NCBI GenBank assembly: GCA_027451445.1
Contig: DAIDJG010000240.1
Coordinates: 1 to 51,106, forward strand
Origin: Singulisphaera sp.
GTDB lineage: Bacteria > Planctomycetota > Planctomycetia > Isosphaerales > Isosphaeraceae
Length of the DNA stretch: 51,106 nucleotides
Direction: 5' to 3'
Below, one piece after another: positions 42,614 through 51,106 of the stretch. The notes below the pieces were generated by a model. That model ran no database searches. It was not told the DNA's origin and saw only the letters and a program-made list of their open reading frames with translations. The first letter of the stretch is position 1; each line of letters begins with the position of its first letter. Made by a program: the position numbers and the translations under genes.

Positions 42614-43652
42614 ACCCAAGAGTTTTGGTGTGCGGTAGCCTGCTGCCACTTTCGCTTGCCGTCAACCGGTCGAATCACGCTGGGACGCACGTAACCGGTC
42701 GCAGTACGCGTTCGAGATGCGCCGAGCAGGGCCGCGAGTGCGATCAACGGGCTGAGGACCGGGCCGGATGTGGACTCGGCGACAACTGTCGTCGATGACG
42801 AAAAACTTGCCAACAAAAAATCGCGCGAGACACCTGAAAACACCGCGTCGGATTGAGAGCAAGGGTCGCAAGAACTCGCAAGTTACCCGGAGCATATAGA
42901 TAGGGATGTTGTGCGTGCATCCCCAACCGGAGCGCCGCCCTTTTGGGAGGCCCATCGCGCACCATCTCGTGACCGCGTACAGTTTTTCTTTTGCTGCGGG
43001 GGGTTTTTCGTGGACCAGACGCTGCGATTCCGTGTGCCAGATCGTTTTAACGACCATCGGTCGTTCGGCGTGGGTCTCCCGGGCCCGCCGTCGCGCCGCC
43101 GACAGGAGGTCGCAAGGAACGAGCGCGCTGCGACGGCTGCTCGCTGGGGCAATCGTGCGAACGGATGTGCGGCGGAGGCTGGAGACCCACGCCGAACCGC
43201 CCGGTGGCAGGTTCTCTCGCAATACGAAACGTTCGGTTGCACTTCGCTCCGCACCACCGGCGCCCCCCACCCGAAATCCTTGCAACGACCTCTCAAAACG
43301 AACGTGCGCTTGTGCGCACTCTTATTCGGTAATTCGGAACCCCATGGCTGGCAAGGGGTTCCGAATTACCGAATGGGCGATTTGGCCGACGATTCGGAAG
43401 TTCAATCAGGACAATGAGTTACGGCTAAACGACGGATGCAGCCTGGCAAATACGAGACGAGGGGTGGCAGATTGGGGGGATTGGGGAAAGAAGGGCTGGC
43501 GACGGGCGATCGAAACGTGAACTGCTCGACTCCGTGGACGCGTGAGTATTTCGTGAATTCCAATGAACTGGGTGGTCGCTGCCAACTGGGGTTGTTAACC
43601 TCGTTTCGCACCACCTTCCCCCAACGACGCGCCTGCCTCAAGGATTCGCCTC
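42614..43652. other. About 1 kb without a supported gene, rich in inverted repeats
   Basis: Frames of about 200 codons on both strands overlap here, but their Arg/Ser/Ala-rich translations show no domain, so I do not call a gene. The stretch contains an inverted pair TTCGGCGTGGGTCTCC (43064-43079) and GGAGACCCACGCCGAA (43181-43196), and the 20-bp hairpin at 43324-43374. It could hold an RNA gene or decayed element as well as the promoter of the downstream phosphoesterase gene. Confidence 0.5.
43324..43374. repeat. Perfect 20-bp stem hairpin
   Basis: ATTCGGTAATTCGGAACCCC (43324-43343) pairs perfectly with its inverse at 43355-43374 across an 11-base loop. It lacks a T-run, so a terminator role is unsure; it may be the core of a small repeat element or an RNA structure. 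Confidence 0.8.
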
Positions 43653-46142
43653 ATGACGCGCCCATGGCTCTCATTCGTTCTTTTGGCGTTCCTTGCTACG
43701 GCTGCGAGCCCGCTTTTCGCCGACGAGCCCGCGCACTCCCGGCATGAAACGACCTGGCCCGGCATCATGCGCTCGGGGACGGTGTTGCTCCCCAACGGCT
43801 GGTCGCTCAAACCCGCCGGAAGGCAAATCAAGCTCGGTGACTTCCCTGTTTTGATGGCCGAGCACCCGAGTGAGCCGATCCTTGCGGTCCTTCACGCGGG
43901 TTACGGCGAGCACGAAGTGCTCACGGTCGATCTGAAGTCGAACAAGACCCTCGGGCGCTTCGTGATCCCCGAGTCGTTCTCGGGGCTCGTGTGGACGCGC
44001 GACGGGAAACGGCTATTCGTGGGTGGTGGGTTCGATGACGTGATCTACCGCTTTGATCATGCCGACGGACTGTTGTCGAACAAGCGCAAGTTCGCCTATC
44101 CGAAGGGGCAGGCGAAATCGCGTGTGCCGGCGGGGCTCGTCGTGTCGGCGGATGGCAAGACGCTCTGGGCGGCCAATGCGCTGGGACACTCCATCTCCCG
44201 GTTCGACGCCGAAGAGGGGGGGATGCTGGGCGAGATCGCATTCGAGGCGGACTCGTACCCTTATGGCCTCGCGTGGGACGAGAGCCGCGAGCGGCTGTAC
44301 GTAAGCCTCTGGAACCGGGCGGAAGTGGCCGTCGTGGATTCGACGAAGCGCACGGTCGTAGCCCGTTGGGAGTCACAGGAGCATCCGAACGAACTATTGC
44401 TCGCGAACAAGGGAAAGGTCCTCTACGCGGCGAACGCAAACCGGAACACGGTCTCCGTCTTCGACACGGAGCAGGGGAAGGCGGTCGAAGTGATCGGGAC
44501 CGCGATCGCCCCGCAGGCTCCGGCCGGGTCGACGCCGAGCTCGCTGAGTCTCTCGGATGATGAGAAGGTGCTGTTTGTTGCGAACGCGAACACGAACAAC
44601 CTCGCTGTGGTGAACGTGTCGGAACCCGGGTCGAGCGCGCCGCTCGGGTTCATCCCGACCGGCTGGTATCCGACGTGCGTCCGCGTCGCCCGCGGCGGCA
44701 AGACGCTTTACGTGGCGAATGGAAAGGGCACGACGTCGAAGGCGAACCGCGAGGGTCCGAACCCGCTCGCCGGGGGCCGAGAAGGCATCCGGGAGTATAT
44801 TGCGGGGCTGTTTCAGGGGACACTCTCGGTGCTGCCCGTGCCGACGCCTCAGCAAATGGCCGGGTTTTCGGAGACCGTTTACGCTTGCAGCCCGATTCGA
44901 AAGGACAACCCGCTGAATGTCCGCGACGCGGCCCGTGAACCGGGGAACCCGATTCCGACCAAGGTGGGCGAACCCTCTCCGATCAAGTATTGCATTTATA
45001 TCATCAAGGAAAACCGGACGTACGACCAGGTTTTTGGCGACATGCCCGAGGGCAATGGGGAGCCGAGCCTCTGCCTGTTCCCGGAGAACGTGACGCCCAA
45101 CCATCACGCGCTGGTTCGCGAGTTCGTGCTGCTGGATAACTTCTACGTCGACGGTGAGGTCAGCGCTGACGGGCACGAATGGACCATGGGAGCGTATGCG
45201 TCCGACTACGTCGAGAAGACCTGGCCGCTCATGTACCGCGGTAACCGGCGGGTTCCTTACCCTTCGGAAGGGGCCTTCGCCATCGCTCGGCCGGCGGGTG
45301 GCTACCTTTGGGACAAGGCCGCGGAGAAGGGCGTCAGTTATCGGAGCTACGGCGAATTCATCAAGAACGGCGCGACTCCCAACGATCCGGCCACGACCTC
45401 AGTGAAGACGCTTCAAGGGCACTTCGATCCCAAGTTCCATGGATACGACCTCGATTATCCGGACGTGAAGCGTGCCGAGAGGTTTCTGGAGGAGGTCGCG
45501 GAGTTCGAGAAGGCGGGCGAAATGCCTCGCCTGATGGTGCTCCGTCTTCCCAATGACCACACCTCGGGTACGGCACCACGAAAGCCAACGGTCACAGCCT
45601 ACGTCGGCGACAATGACCTGGCGCTTGGACAGGTGGTGGAGGGCTTGAGCAAGAGCCGTTTCTGGAAGGAGATGGCGATCTTCGTCGTCGAGGACGATGC
45701 TCAGAACGGTTCGGACCACGTCGATGCTCATCGCACGGTCGCACTCGTCATTAGCCCGTTTGTGAAGCGCCACGCGGTCGACTCGACGATGTACAGTACG
45801 TCGTCCATGCTGCGGACGATCGAACTGTGCCTCGGCCTCGAGCCCATGAGCCAGTTTGACGCGTCGGCCCGGCCAATGGCGAATGCGTTCACCAGCAAAC
45901 CTGACTTCAAGGCGTTCCATCATCTTCCCGCACGCGTTGATCTCAACGCCAAGAACGACCGGACAGCCTGGGGAGCGGAAAAGTCGCTCCGCCTCAACCT
46001 CGAGGTCGAAGACCGGGCGGACGACCTCGTGTTCAACGAGATCATCTGGAAGGCCGTCAAAGGGGCGGGCTCTCCGATGCCACCACCCGTCCACGCGGCC
46101 TTCGTGTTGCCTCGACCCAAGATCACGCGGGACGACGACTGA
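43653..46142 (+). CDS. Secreted YVTN beta-propeller/alkaline-phosphatase-superfamily phosphoesterase
   Basis: The 829-residue protein starts with a signal peptide (WLSFVLLAFLATAASPLFA, cut after residue 23). Residues about 45-385 are YVTN/YncE-type propeller repeats (KTLWAANALGHSISRFD, KVLYAANANRNTVSVFD, KVLFVANANTNNLAVVN). Residues about 440-760 form a phosphoesterase domain with IKENRTYDQVFGDM and FVVEDDAQNGSDHVDAHR, the metal-ligand region of phospholipase C/acid-phosphatase-like enzymes. This two-domain form occurs in planctomycetes and related phyla. The likely substrate is an extracellular phosphoester. Its stop overlaps the next start (TGATG), so it is coupled with the CbiX-like gene. 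AAGGA stands 9 bases before the ATG. Confidence 0.92.
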   Translation: MTRPWLSFVLLAFLATAASPLFADEPAHSRHETTWPGIMRSGTVLLPNGWSLKPAGRQIKLGDFPVLMAEHPSEPILAVLHAGYGEHEVLTVDLKSNKTLGRFVIPESFSGLVWTRDGKRLFVGGGFDDVIYRFDHADGLLSNKRKFAYPKGQAKSRVPAGLVVSADGKTLWAANALGHSISRFDAEEGGMLGEIAFEADSYPYGLAWDESRERLYVSLWNRAEVAVVDSTKRTVVARWESQEHPNELLLANKGKVLYAANANRNTVSVFDTEQGKAVEVIGTAIAPQAPAGSTPSSLSLSDDEKVLFVANANTNNLAVVNVSEPGSSAPLGFIPTGWYPTCVRVARGGKTLYVANGKGTTSKANREGPNPLAGGREGIREYIAGLFQGTLSVLPVPTPQQMAGFSETVYACSPIRKDNPLNVRDAAREPGNPIPTKVGEPSPIKYCIYIIKENRTYDQVFGDMPEGNGEPSLCLFPENVTPNHHALVREFVLLDNFYVDGEVSADGHEWTMGAYASDYVEKTWPLMYRGNRRVPYPSEGAFAIARPAGGYLWDKAAEKGVSYRSYGEFIKNGATPNDPATTSVKTLQGHFDPKFHGYDLDYPDVKRAERFLEEVAEFEKAGEMPRLMVLRLPNDHTSGTAPRKPTVTAYVGDNDLALGQVVEGLSKSRFWKEMAIFVVEDDAQNGSDHVDAHRTVALVISPFVKRHAVDSTMYSTSSMLRTIELCLGLEPMSQFDASARPMANAFTSKPDFKAFHHLPARVDLNAKNDRTAWGAEKSLRLNLEVEDRADDLVFNEIIWKAVKGAGSPMPPPVHAAFVLPRPKITRDDD

Positions 46143-46558
46143 TGGCGCAATCGTCTGCTGTGACGGCTGTTCTGTTGATCGCGCACGGGAGCCGCCAGGA
46201 TTCGGCCAACGACGACCTCCATGCGCTGGCCGCTCGCCTGAGGGCGAGTGGCGACTACCCGATCGTGGAACCTTCGTTCCTCGAACTCGCGGAGCCGGCC
46301 ATTCTTGCGGGGGGAGCGCAATGCGTGGCTCAGGGCGCAACCCGAATCCTGATGATCCCTTACTTCCTTTCTGCCGGCGTTCATTTGACGCGCGACTTAA
46401 CCGCCGCACGCGACGCGCTGCGGGCCCAGCATGCAGGGGTTGACGTCCTGCTGGGGCCTCCCCTCGGCCCGCACCCGGTTCTCGACGAGCTCGTCGTCGC
46501 GCGGATCGCCCAGACCGCGCGGCAGGGGGCTGCCTCAGATTCCGATGGAAACGGTTAG
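46142..46558 (+). CDS. CbiX/SirB-like sirohydrochlorin chelatase
   Basis: The 138-residue protein is the length of single-domain CbiXS/SirB chelatases. It carries LLIAHGSRQDSAN (metal-binding His15) and MIPYFLSAGVHLTRDL, whose His is the second metal ligand, plus LGPPLGPHP near the end. It would insert Fe or Co into sirohydrochlorin for siroheme or B12. No other tetrapyrrole gene is visible here. It overlaps the preceding gene by one base and is probably translated by coupling. Confidence 0.88.
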   Translation: MAQSSAVTAVLLIAHGSRQDSANDDLHALAARLRASGDYPIVEPSFLELAEPAILAGGAQCVAQGATRILMIPYFLSAGVHLTRDLTAARDALRAQHAGVDVLLGPPLGPHPVLDELVVARIAQTARQGAASDSDGNG

Positions 46559-46736
46559 GGAGAGAGAATTTGCGTGATCGACGAAGGGCGTAAAACGATG
46601 CTGTCGGGCGCGTCGGCAGCACCCGCAATACCCATTGACACAAATATTCCGAAGGACTAGCGTGCTGCGTCCGATTGTTCTCCAAGGAAGGGGAACGCGC
46701 GTTGTTCCGACCGAAGGATCAAGGGAGTGATCTTCG

Positions 46737-47918
46737 ATGAGTCGTCAGTCCGAACCGCCTGCCGTACCTGCTCTCGACCTGAAGGCGCAGTACCAGACCA
46801 TTCGATCGGAGATCGAGACGGTGGTCCGGAACGTTCTCGAGAGCCAGTACTTCATTCTGGGTCCGGAAGTCGCCGGTCTCGAAGCTGAGGTCGCGCGCTA
46901 TAGCGAGGCCGCTCACGGCGTGGGGTGTGCGTCGGGTTCCGACGCGTTGCTGCTGCCGCTGCTTGCGCTCGAGGTCGGGCCCGGCGACGAGGTGGTGACG
47001 ACTCCTTACACGTTCTTCGCAACCGCAGGTGCCATCTGGCGGACGGGAGCGAGGCCGGTCTTCGTGGACATCGATCCTCAGACGTTCAACATCGATCCGT
47101 CCAAGCTGGAAGCCGCGATCACGCCCCGAACCAAGGTCGTCATCCCGGTCCACCTTTACGGCCAGACCGCCGACATGGACGAAATCAACGCGATTGCGGC
47201 CGGGCACGGTCTGTCGGTCCTCGAGGACTCCGCCCAGGCGATCGGAGCACGTTACAAAGGTCGGCGCACCGGCGCACTCGGCCAGGTCGCCGCGTTCAGC
47301 TTCTATCCGTCGAAGAACCTCGGCGCGTTCGGCGACGCCGGCATGGCCACCACCGACGACACGGAGCTCGCTCAGCGCATGGCCCGGCTCCGGGTTCACG
47401 GCATGGAGCCGAAGTACCACCACCACGAGGTCGGTTTCAATTCCCGGCTCGACGCTCTCCAGGCCGCCGTGCTCCGCGTCAAGCTCCGGCACCTCGACGA
47501 CTGGACCAACGCCCGGCGCGAGGCGGCGGAGCGCTACCGGAGCTTGTTCGAAGAGCACGACCTGCTCGATCGCGTCACGCTACCGGGCGAGCGGCCCGAG
47601 TGCTTTCACGTCTACAACCAGTACGTGATCCGCGTCCCCGCATCGGCCCGCGACCTGCTCCGCGCCTATCTCTCGACGCAGCGGGTGGGTACCGAAATCT
47701 ATTATCCGATTCCGTTGCACCTCCAGGTTTGCTTCTCTTCGCTCGGCCACGAGCCGGGCGACTTCCCCATCGCCGAAGCGGCCGCACGCGAGACCATCGC
47801 GCTGCCCATGTACCCCGAGCTGACCGAAGAGGCCCAGGCCCACGTCGTCGGATCGATCCGACGCTACTTCGACAGTCTCGGACGAACCAGCACCAAGAGT
47901 GGCGAACGCGCAGCGTAG
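46737..47918 (+). CDS. DegT/DnrJ/EryC1/StrS-family PLP aminotransferase
   Basis: The 393-residue fold-type I PLP enzyme has ASGSDALLLPLLAL (phosphate-binding), VFVDIDPQTFNID, HLYGQTADMD, LEDSAQAIGARY (Asp contacting the pyridine N) and the Schiff-base lysine Lys193 in FSFYPSKNLGAFGDAG. The C-terminal part has GFNSRLDALQAAVL and EIYYPIPLHLQ, the usual sugar aminotransferase pattern. It likely transaminates a nucleotide-bound keto-sugar for a surface glycan. No sugar-nucleotide partner genes are next to it. The start has an AAGGGAGTGATC stretch upstream. Confidence 0.94.
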   Translation: MSRQSEPPAVPALDLKAQYQTIRSEIETVVRNVLESQYFILGPEVAGLEAEVARYSEAAHGVGCASGSDALLLPLLALEVGPGDEVVTTPYTFFATAGAIWRTGARPVFVDIDPQTFNIDPSKLEAAITPRTKVVIPVHLYGQTADMDEINAIAAGHGLSVLEDSAQAIGARYKGRRTGALGQVAAFSFYPSKNLGAFGDAGMATTDDTELAQRMARLRVHGMEPKYHHHEVGFNSRLDALQAAVLRVKLRHLDDWTNARREAAERYRSLFEEHDLLDRVTLPGERPECFHVYNQYVIRVPASARDLLRAYLSTQRVGTEIYYPIPLHLQVCFSSLGHEPGDFPIAEAAARETIALPMYPELTEEAQAHVVGSIRRYFDSLGRTSTKSGERAA

Positions 47919-47937
47919 AAGTAGAATGGGGAGAGTT

Positions 47938-48050
47938 TATCCGCAGATGTCGCCGATGAACGCAGATTCAGAAAATGAGTCAAACCGCTTTGATCGGACT
48001 TCTCCCAGTTCTTTCTTTTTATCTGCGTCAATCTGCGTCATCTGCGGATA
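47938..48050. repeat. Inverted repeat of CGCAGAT units between the DegT gene and mutY
   Basis: TATCCGCAGATG (47938-47949) pairs with CATCTGCGGATA (48039-48050), and ACGCAGATT inside the left arm pairs with AATCTGCGT inside the right arm. This type of (CGCAGAT)n inverted repeat is a common dispersed intergenic element in several phyla. Confidence 0.75.
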
Positions 48051-48080
48051 GGATCCTCCCGATTTGGAGTTGGCTCGATC

Positions 48081-49229
48081 ATGTCGGCGGATGCTCCGGA
48101 CCTTGATCCGTTGAAGGTGGAGCGGATCCGGCGTCGTCTCGTGGAGTGGTACCAGGACGCGGGGCGGGATTTGCCCTGGAGGGCGGATCGCGATCCGTAC
48201 CGGGTCCTCGTTTCTGAGATGATGCTCGTTCAGACCACTGTGACGGCAGTGGTCCCGTATTTCGAACGCTTTTTGAAGCGGTTTCCGACAGTCGCCGCCC
48301 TGGCGGAAGCCGACGAGACCGAGGTCCTCAAGCAGTGGGAGGGCCTCGGCTACTACCGCCGCGCCCGGCAACTGCACGCGGCCGCCCGCGCGATCGTGGC
48401 CGATCATGGCGGCCGCTTGCCCGATGATCTGGAATCGCTCCGAGCCCTGCCCGGCGTCGGCCGGTACATGGCCGGAGCGATTCTCTCGTTCGCGTTCAAC
48501 CAAAGGGCCCCCATCCTTGAAGCAAACACCCAGCGCGTGCTCGCGCGCTGGATCGCGTTGGGCGAGGATATCAAAAGTACCCGTTCGCAGGCTCGCCTGT
48601 GGGACGCAGCCGAGCGGCTCGTTCCGGACCAGGATCCGGGCACCTTTAACCAGGCGTTCATGGAGCTGGGGGCTCTCGTCTGCACGCCTCGGACGCCCTC
48701 GTGCCTCTTCTGTCCGGTCAGTGGCGACTGCGACGCGCGACGCCTGGGCCTCCAGGAGACGATCCCCGTGATGGCGCTCAAGCCGCCGCCTCTCGAAGTC
48801 GCCGAGCAGTGTGCGCTCGTCGAGCGCGATGGACGGCTGTTGATCCTTCAGCGTGGGGCAGGGGGGCTCTGGGCGGGGTTCTGGGAGTTCCCGACGATTC
48901 ATTGCTCGGGTGCCGATCCGGGAGGTCGCGCGTTCGGCCAATCGGTTGACCTGGCTGAGGGAGTACGCCGTTTGACGGGGGTGACGGTAAAAATCGGGCC
49001 GCTGGTCCATTCCCTGCGCTACAGTGTGACGAAACATCGCGTCCGCCTCGAGGCCTACAATGCGGTTGGGCTGTCGGGGTCGTTGACACCGGGCGAGGGT
49101 TTCGTCCAGGCGCTTTGGGTGTCGCCCGAACACCTGGGGGATTATCCCTTTGGGTCTGCTGGACGGCGCCTGGCCTCGTGGGTATGCCGGCATCCGGGAG
49201 CTGCGGAAGATGCCGCGGTTGGCGACTGA
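48081..49229 (+). CDS. mutY: A/G-specific adenine glycosylase
   Basis: The 382-residue protein has an HhH-GPD glycosylase domain, an iron-sulfur cluster (Cys201, 208, 211, 217 in C-x6-C-x2-C-x5-C spacing) and a C-terminal NUDIX-like 8-oxoG recognition domain (about 235-370). Glu46 in VSEMMLVQT is the catalytic acid position; the usual Gln-Gln is Val-Gln here. The aligned catalytic Asp (ILDGNV in E. coli) is Glu147 in ILEANT. LPGVGRYMAGAI is the helix-hairpin-helix. It removes A opposite 8-oxoG. The Asp-to-Glu change may lower activity or be a lineage variant. It is the first gene of a short + strand run with clpX. Confidence 0.93.
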   Translation: MSADAPDLDPLKVERIRRRLVEWYQDAGRDLPWRADRDPYRVLVSEMMLVQTTVTAVVPYFERFLKRFPTVAALAEADETEVLKQWEGLGYYRRARQLHAAARAIVADHGGRLPDDLESLRALPGVGRYMAGAILSFAFNQRAPILEANTQRVLARWIALGEDIKSTRSQARLWDAAERLVPDQDPGTFNQAFMELGALVCTPRTPSCLFCPVSGDCDARRLGLQETIPVMALKPPPLEVAEQCALVERDGRLLILQRGAGGLWAGFWEFPTIHCSGADPGGRAFGQSVDLAEGVRRLTGVTVKIGPLVHSLRYSVTKHRVRLEAYNAVGLSGSLTPGEGFVQALWVSPEHLGDYPFGSAGRRLASWVCRHPGAAEDAAVGD

Positions 49230-49580
49230 AAGAAACACGTCACGACGGCTCGTCAAGATTCCTTTCGGTTCGCTTGCTCGGAGTCGAAACGTACTTTAGA
49301 ATGGGACGGTTGACCGACTGCGAGGCCACCAAGGGCTCAGTTATGCATCGGTGGGACGGTCCTTGGAGCCGCGAGGGTTCCGGGGATTGAATCGAGCGGC
49401 ACAAGGATGACAAGCGCCGGGACTCTCCCCCTTTCCTTCCTGAGATCAGGACGAAACCTTCAACCTCCGTTCTCGGGTTTCCGCGATTTCGAGAGAGACG
49501 GCACACGAAACGACGCAGAGCCGGCATGAATGCGCCGGCGCGGGATACTCCCCCCGTTGAAGGGATGAAAGGGATCAGGC
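49230..49580. other. Intergenic region upstream of clpX
   Basis: This 351-base stretch has no supported gene. It holds a candidate promoter at 49274-49302, leaving a long leader of about 270 bases before clpX. A second TTGACC at about 49309 has no well-placed -10 box. The long leader might carry regulation. Confidence 0.5.
49274..49302 (+). promoter_or_regulatory. Candidate promoter for clpX
   Basis: TTGCTC at 49274-49279 and TAGAAT at 49297-49302 are 17 bases apart. The -10 box matches 5 of 6 and the -35 box 4 of 6. Confidence 0.5.
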
Positions 49581-50948
49581 ATGCCATCGGGTAAGGACAT
49601 CACGGGCGGCGGTTCGGGTGGTGGAAAACGCGGTGGCGGTGGCAACTCCCCGTCGGGAACCACCGGTGGTACCAAGAAAAACGCCTACTGCTCGTTCTGC
49701 CGCAAGAGCTACCGCGATGTCGGCCCGCTCGTCGAAGGTCCAGGCGATGTCTACATTTGCGGCGAGTGCATTGAGCTCTGCCAGTCGATCCTCGACCAGG
49801 AACGCCGCCGCCGAGGGGTGCCGAAGACGCTGTTCACGGACATCCCAACCCCTCGCGAGATCAAGGAGCAGCTCGACTCCTATGTGATCGACCAGGATCG
49901 TGCCAAGAAGGTGCTCTCGGTCGCGGTGCACAATCACTACAAGCGGCTCGTGCATGGCGACGATCCGGAAGCCGACGTCGAGCTCGACAAATCGAACATC
50001 CTCCTGATCGGTCCCACCGGCTGTGGTAAGACGCTGCTGGCGCGGACCCTCGCGCGGATCCTGAATGTCCCCTTCGCCATCGGCGATGCGACGACCTTGA
50101 CCGAGGCGGGATACGTCGGCGAGGACGTTGAGAATATCCTGCTGAAGCTCTTGCACGCCGCGGACTTCGACCTCGAGAACGCCCAGCGCGGCATTATCTA
50201 CATCGACGAAATCGACAAGATCGGCAAGACGAGCCACAACGTGTCGATCACGCGCGACGTCTCGGGCGAAGGGGTTCAGCAGGCCCTCTTGAAGATGCTG
50301 GAAGGGACGGTTGCGAACGTTCCGCCGCAGGGGGGACGCAAGCATCCTGAGCAGCAATACATTCAGATGGACACGACGAATATCCTGTTCATCTGTGGTG
50401 GCACCTTCGTCGGGCTCGACAACATCATCGCCCGGCGCATCGGCCGCAAGACGATCGGCTTCGGCAGCCAGTCGGAATCGGAGCACAATCACGAACTCGG
50501 CGCACTGCTTGACCGCGTCACGTCCGACGACATCCTCGAATTCGGGATGATCCCCGAATTTGTCGGCCGCTTGCCGGTGATCTGCCCGTTGATGCCACTG
50601 GATGTCGACGCCCTTGTGAAGATCATGACGGCGCCTCGGAATGCGCTGGTGAAGCAGTACCGCAAGTTTTTCGAGATGGAAGGGGCCGATCTGGAGTTCA
50701 CCCCGGAGTCACTCGTCGAAATCGCGAAGCGGGCGAAGACGAAAGACACCGGTGCGCGTGGGCTGCGGTCGATCGTCGAGGAGGTCATGCTCGACATCAT
50801 GTACGAGCTTCCGGACCGAACGGCGAAAGAAAAAGGGCGATTCGTCGTCACGCCTGAGATCGTTCGCAAGGAAAAGAACCTGTTCGATACGCCTCCACTG
50901 CCGCTCACGCCGCACAAATCGACTGAGCGCAAGAAAGAGAGCGCCTGA
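49581..50948 (+). CDS. clpX: ClpX, ATP-dependent Clp protease ATPase subunit
   Basis: The 455-residue protein has the N-terminal zinc-binding domain (Cys37, Cys40, Cys60, Cys63) after a Gly-rich lead of about 30 residues. The AAA+ module follows: GPTGCGKT (Walker A), IIYIDEIDK (Walker B), [13 protein letters not shown], the IGF loop in RKTIGFGSQ that docks on Clp[11 protein letters not shown] and the sensor-2 GARGLRSI. It unfolds tagged proteins and feeds them to ClpP or works alone as a remodeller. No clpP or tig gene is adjacent upstream, unlike the common order. AGGGA stands 8 bases before the ATG. Confidence 0.97.
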   Translation: MPSGKDITGGGSGGGKRGGGGNSPSGTTGGTKKNAYCSFCRKSYRDVGPLVEGPGDVYICGECIELCQSILDQERRRRGVPKTLFTDIPTPREIKEQLDSYVIDQDRAKKVLSVAVHNHYKRLVHGDDPEADVELDKSNILLIGPTGCGKTLLARTLARILNVPFAIGDATTLTEAGYVGEDVENILLKLLHAADFDLENAQRGIIYIDEIDKIGKTSHNVSITRDVSGEGVQQALLKMLEGTVANVPPQGGRKHPEQQYIQMDTTNILFICGGTFVGLDNIIARRIGRKTIGFGSQSESEHNHELGALLDRVTSDDILEFGMIPEFVGRLPVICPLMPLDVDALVKIMTAPRNALVKQYRKFFEMEGADLEFTPESLVEIAKRAKTKDTGARGLRSIVEEVMLDIMYELPDRTAKEKGRFVVTPEIVRKEKNLFDTPPLPLTPHKSTERKKESA

Positions 50949-51106
50949 GGGGAATCGGCCGGTGTCCCTCGGCTGCGGAGAGATCGTTTTTGCATGCGGT
51001 TATCAGTCGATGTACGCGTGTTTTCTCCAGGAGACGACTGCCGAAGACGGGTGGCTGGGGTCGAGCCCGCAGGGCGAAGCCCCCGGTCCGTTCGAACGGC
51101 CAAGAC
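50949..51106. other. Downstream of clpX to the window edge
   Basis: No gene is supported. The last 60 bases contain a GAGCCCGCAGGGCGAAGCCC motif, which looks like the start of another dispersed G/C-rich repeat, cut by the window. Confidence 0.4.

Noticed and set aside
42662-43285. A 207-codon frame on the minus strand in the 1-kb gap
   Set aside because: The translation is Arg/Ser-rich without motif, overlaps inverted repeats and has no ribosome binding site; a + strand frame of equal length overlaps it.
45399-46685. A 428-codon frame on the minus strand
   Set aside because: It is antisense to the phosphoesterase and CbiX-like genes and has a biased Arg/Pro-rich composition.
47937-49256. 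A 439-codon frame on the minus strand
   Set aside because: It is antisense to mutY, whose iron-sulfur Cys pattern and HhH motif are clear.
51040-51106. A tRNA-like TTCGAA near the window end
   Set aside because: There is no acceptor stem or anticodon arm around it; it is part of a G/C-rich repeat.

Overview
The window is high-GC bacterial chromosome and most likely comes from a planctomycete. The indicators are a Ser/Thr kinase of about 1,390 residues with a membrane anchor and a beta-helix-like ectodomain, an ECF sigma factor next to a giant anti-sigma/VWA fusion, a YVTN-propeller/phosphoesterase protein, a short CsrA, and a ubiquitin-like conjugation locus. No plasmid, phage or transposase gene is visible. 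The placement is inferred from gene content only.

Layout. 1-6.2 kb (minus strand): a partial nitrilase, a secreted TPR protein and the giant kinase. 6.2-13.9 kb: an SDR reductase, two tRNA-Arg genes, an ECF sigma factor, csrA, a DJ-1/PfpI protein, tRNA-Glu, an HDAC-fold deacetylase, a GT-C glycosyltransferase and pncB. 14-15.8 kb: parA and parB. 16.1-19.0 kb: a degenerate histidine-kinase/response-regulator pair, tRNA-Pro, rpiA and deoC. Three good parS palindromes (7364, 10712, 18337) flank parAB, so 7-18.5 kb looks like the chromosome partition centre. 19.2-22.3 kb: a polytopic membrane protein, rnc and an EF-P paralogue of the YeiP/EfpL type.

22.3-31.7 kb (minus strand) holds the most striking feature. 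Reading in the direction of transcription, it encodes a membrane-anchored RING-like zinc finger protein, a ubiquitin-like protein, an E2 with a canonical HPN motif and catalytic Cys, an E1-like ThiF enzyme, and a membrane-anchored JAB/JAMM isopeptidase. An M48/Ste24-type membrane protease and, further off, an MMPL transporter follow. The spacing from the ubiquitin-like gene to the E1 gene (an 11-bp gap and an 8-bp overlap) points to one operon. This is a complete E1-E2-E3-like-Ubl-deconjugase set, with the RING and JAB components tied to the membrane.

32-51 kb: an EamA transporter, a secreted zinc metallopeptidase, an ECF sigma factor plus anti-sigma/VWA fusion, a VanZ protein, an unrecognised coiled-coil protein, an FG-GAP protein, a propeller/phosphoesterase protein, a CbiX-like chelatase, a DegT aminotransferase, mutY and clpX. 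Intergenic regions here carry many perfect or near-perfect inverted repeats (31.8, 34.7-35.1, 41.0, 42.3-42.6, 43.3 and 47.9 kb) that look like non-autonomous repeat elements.
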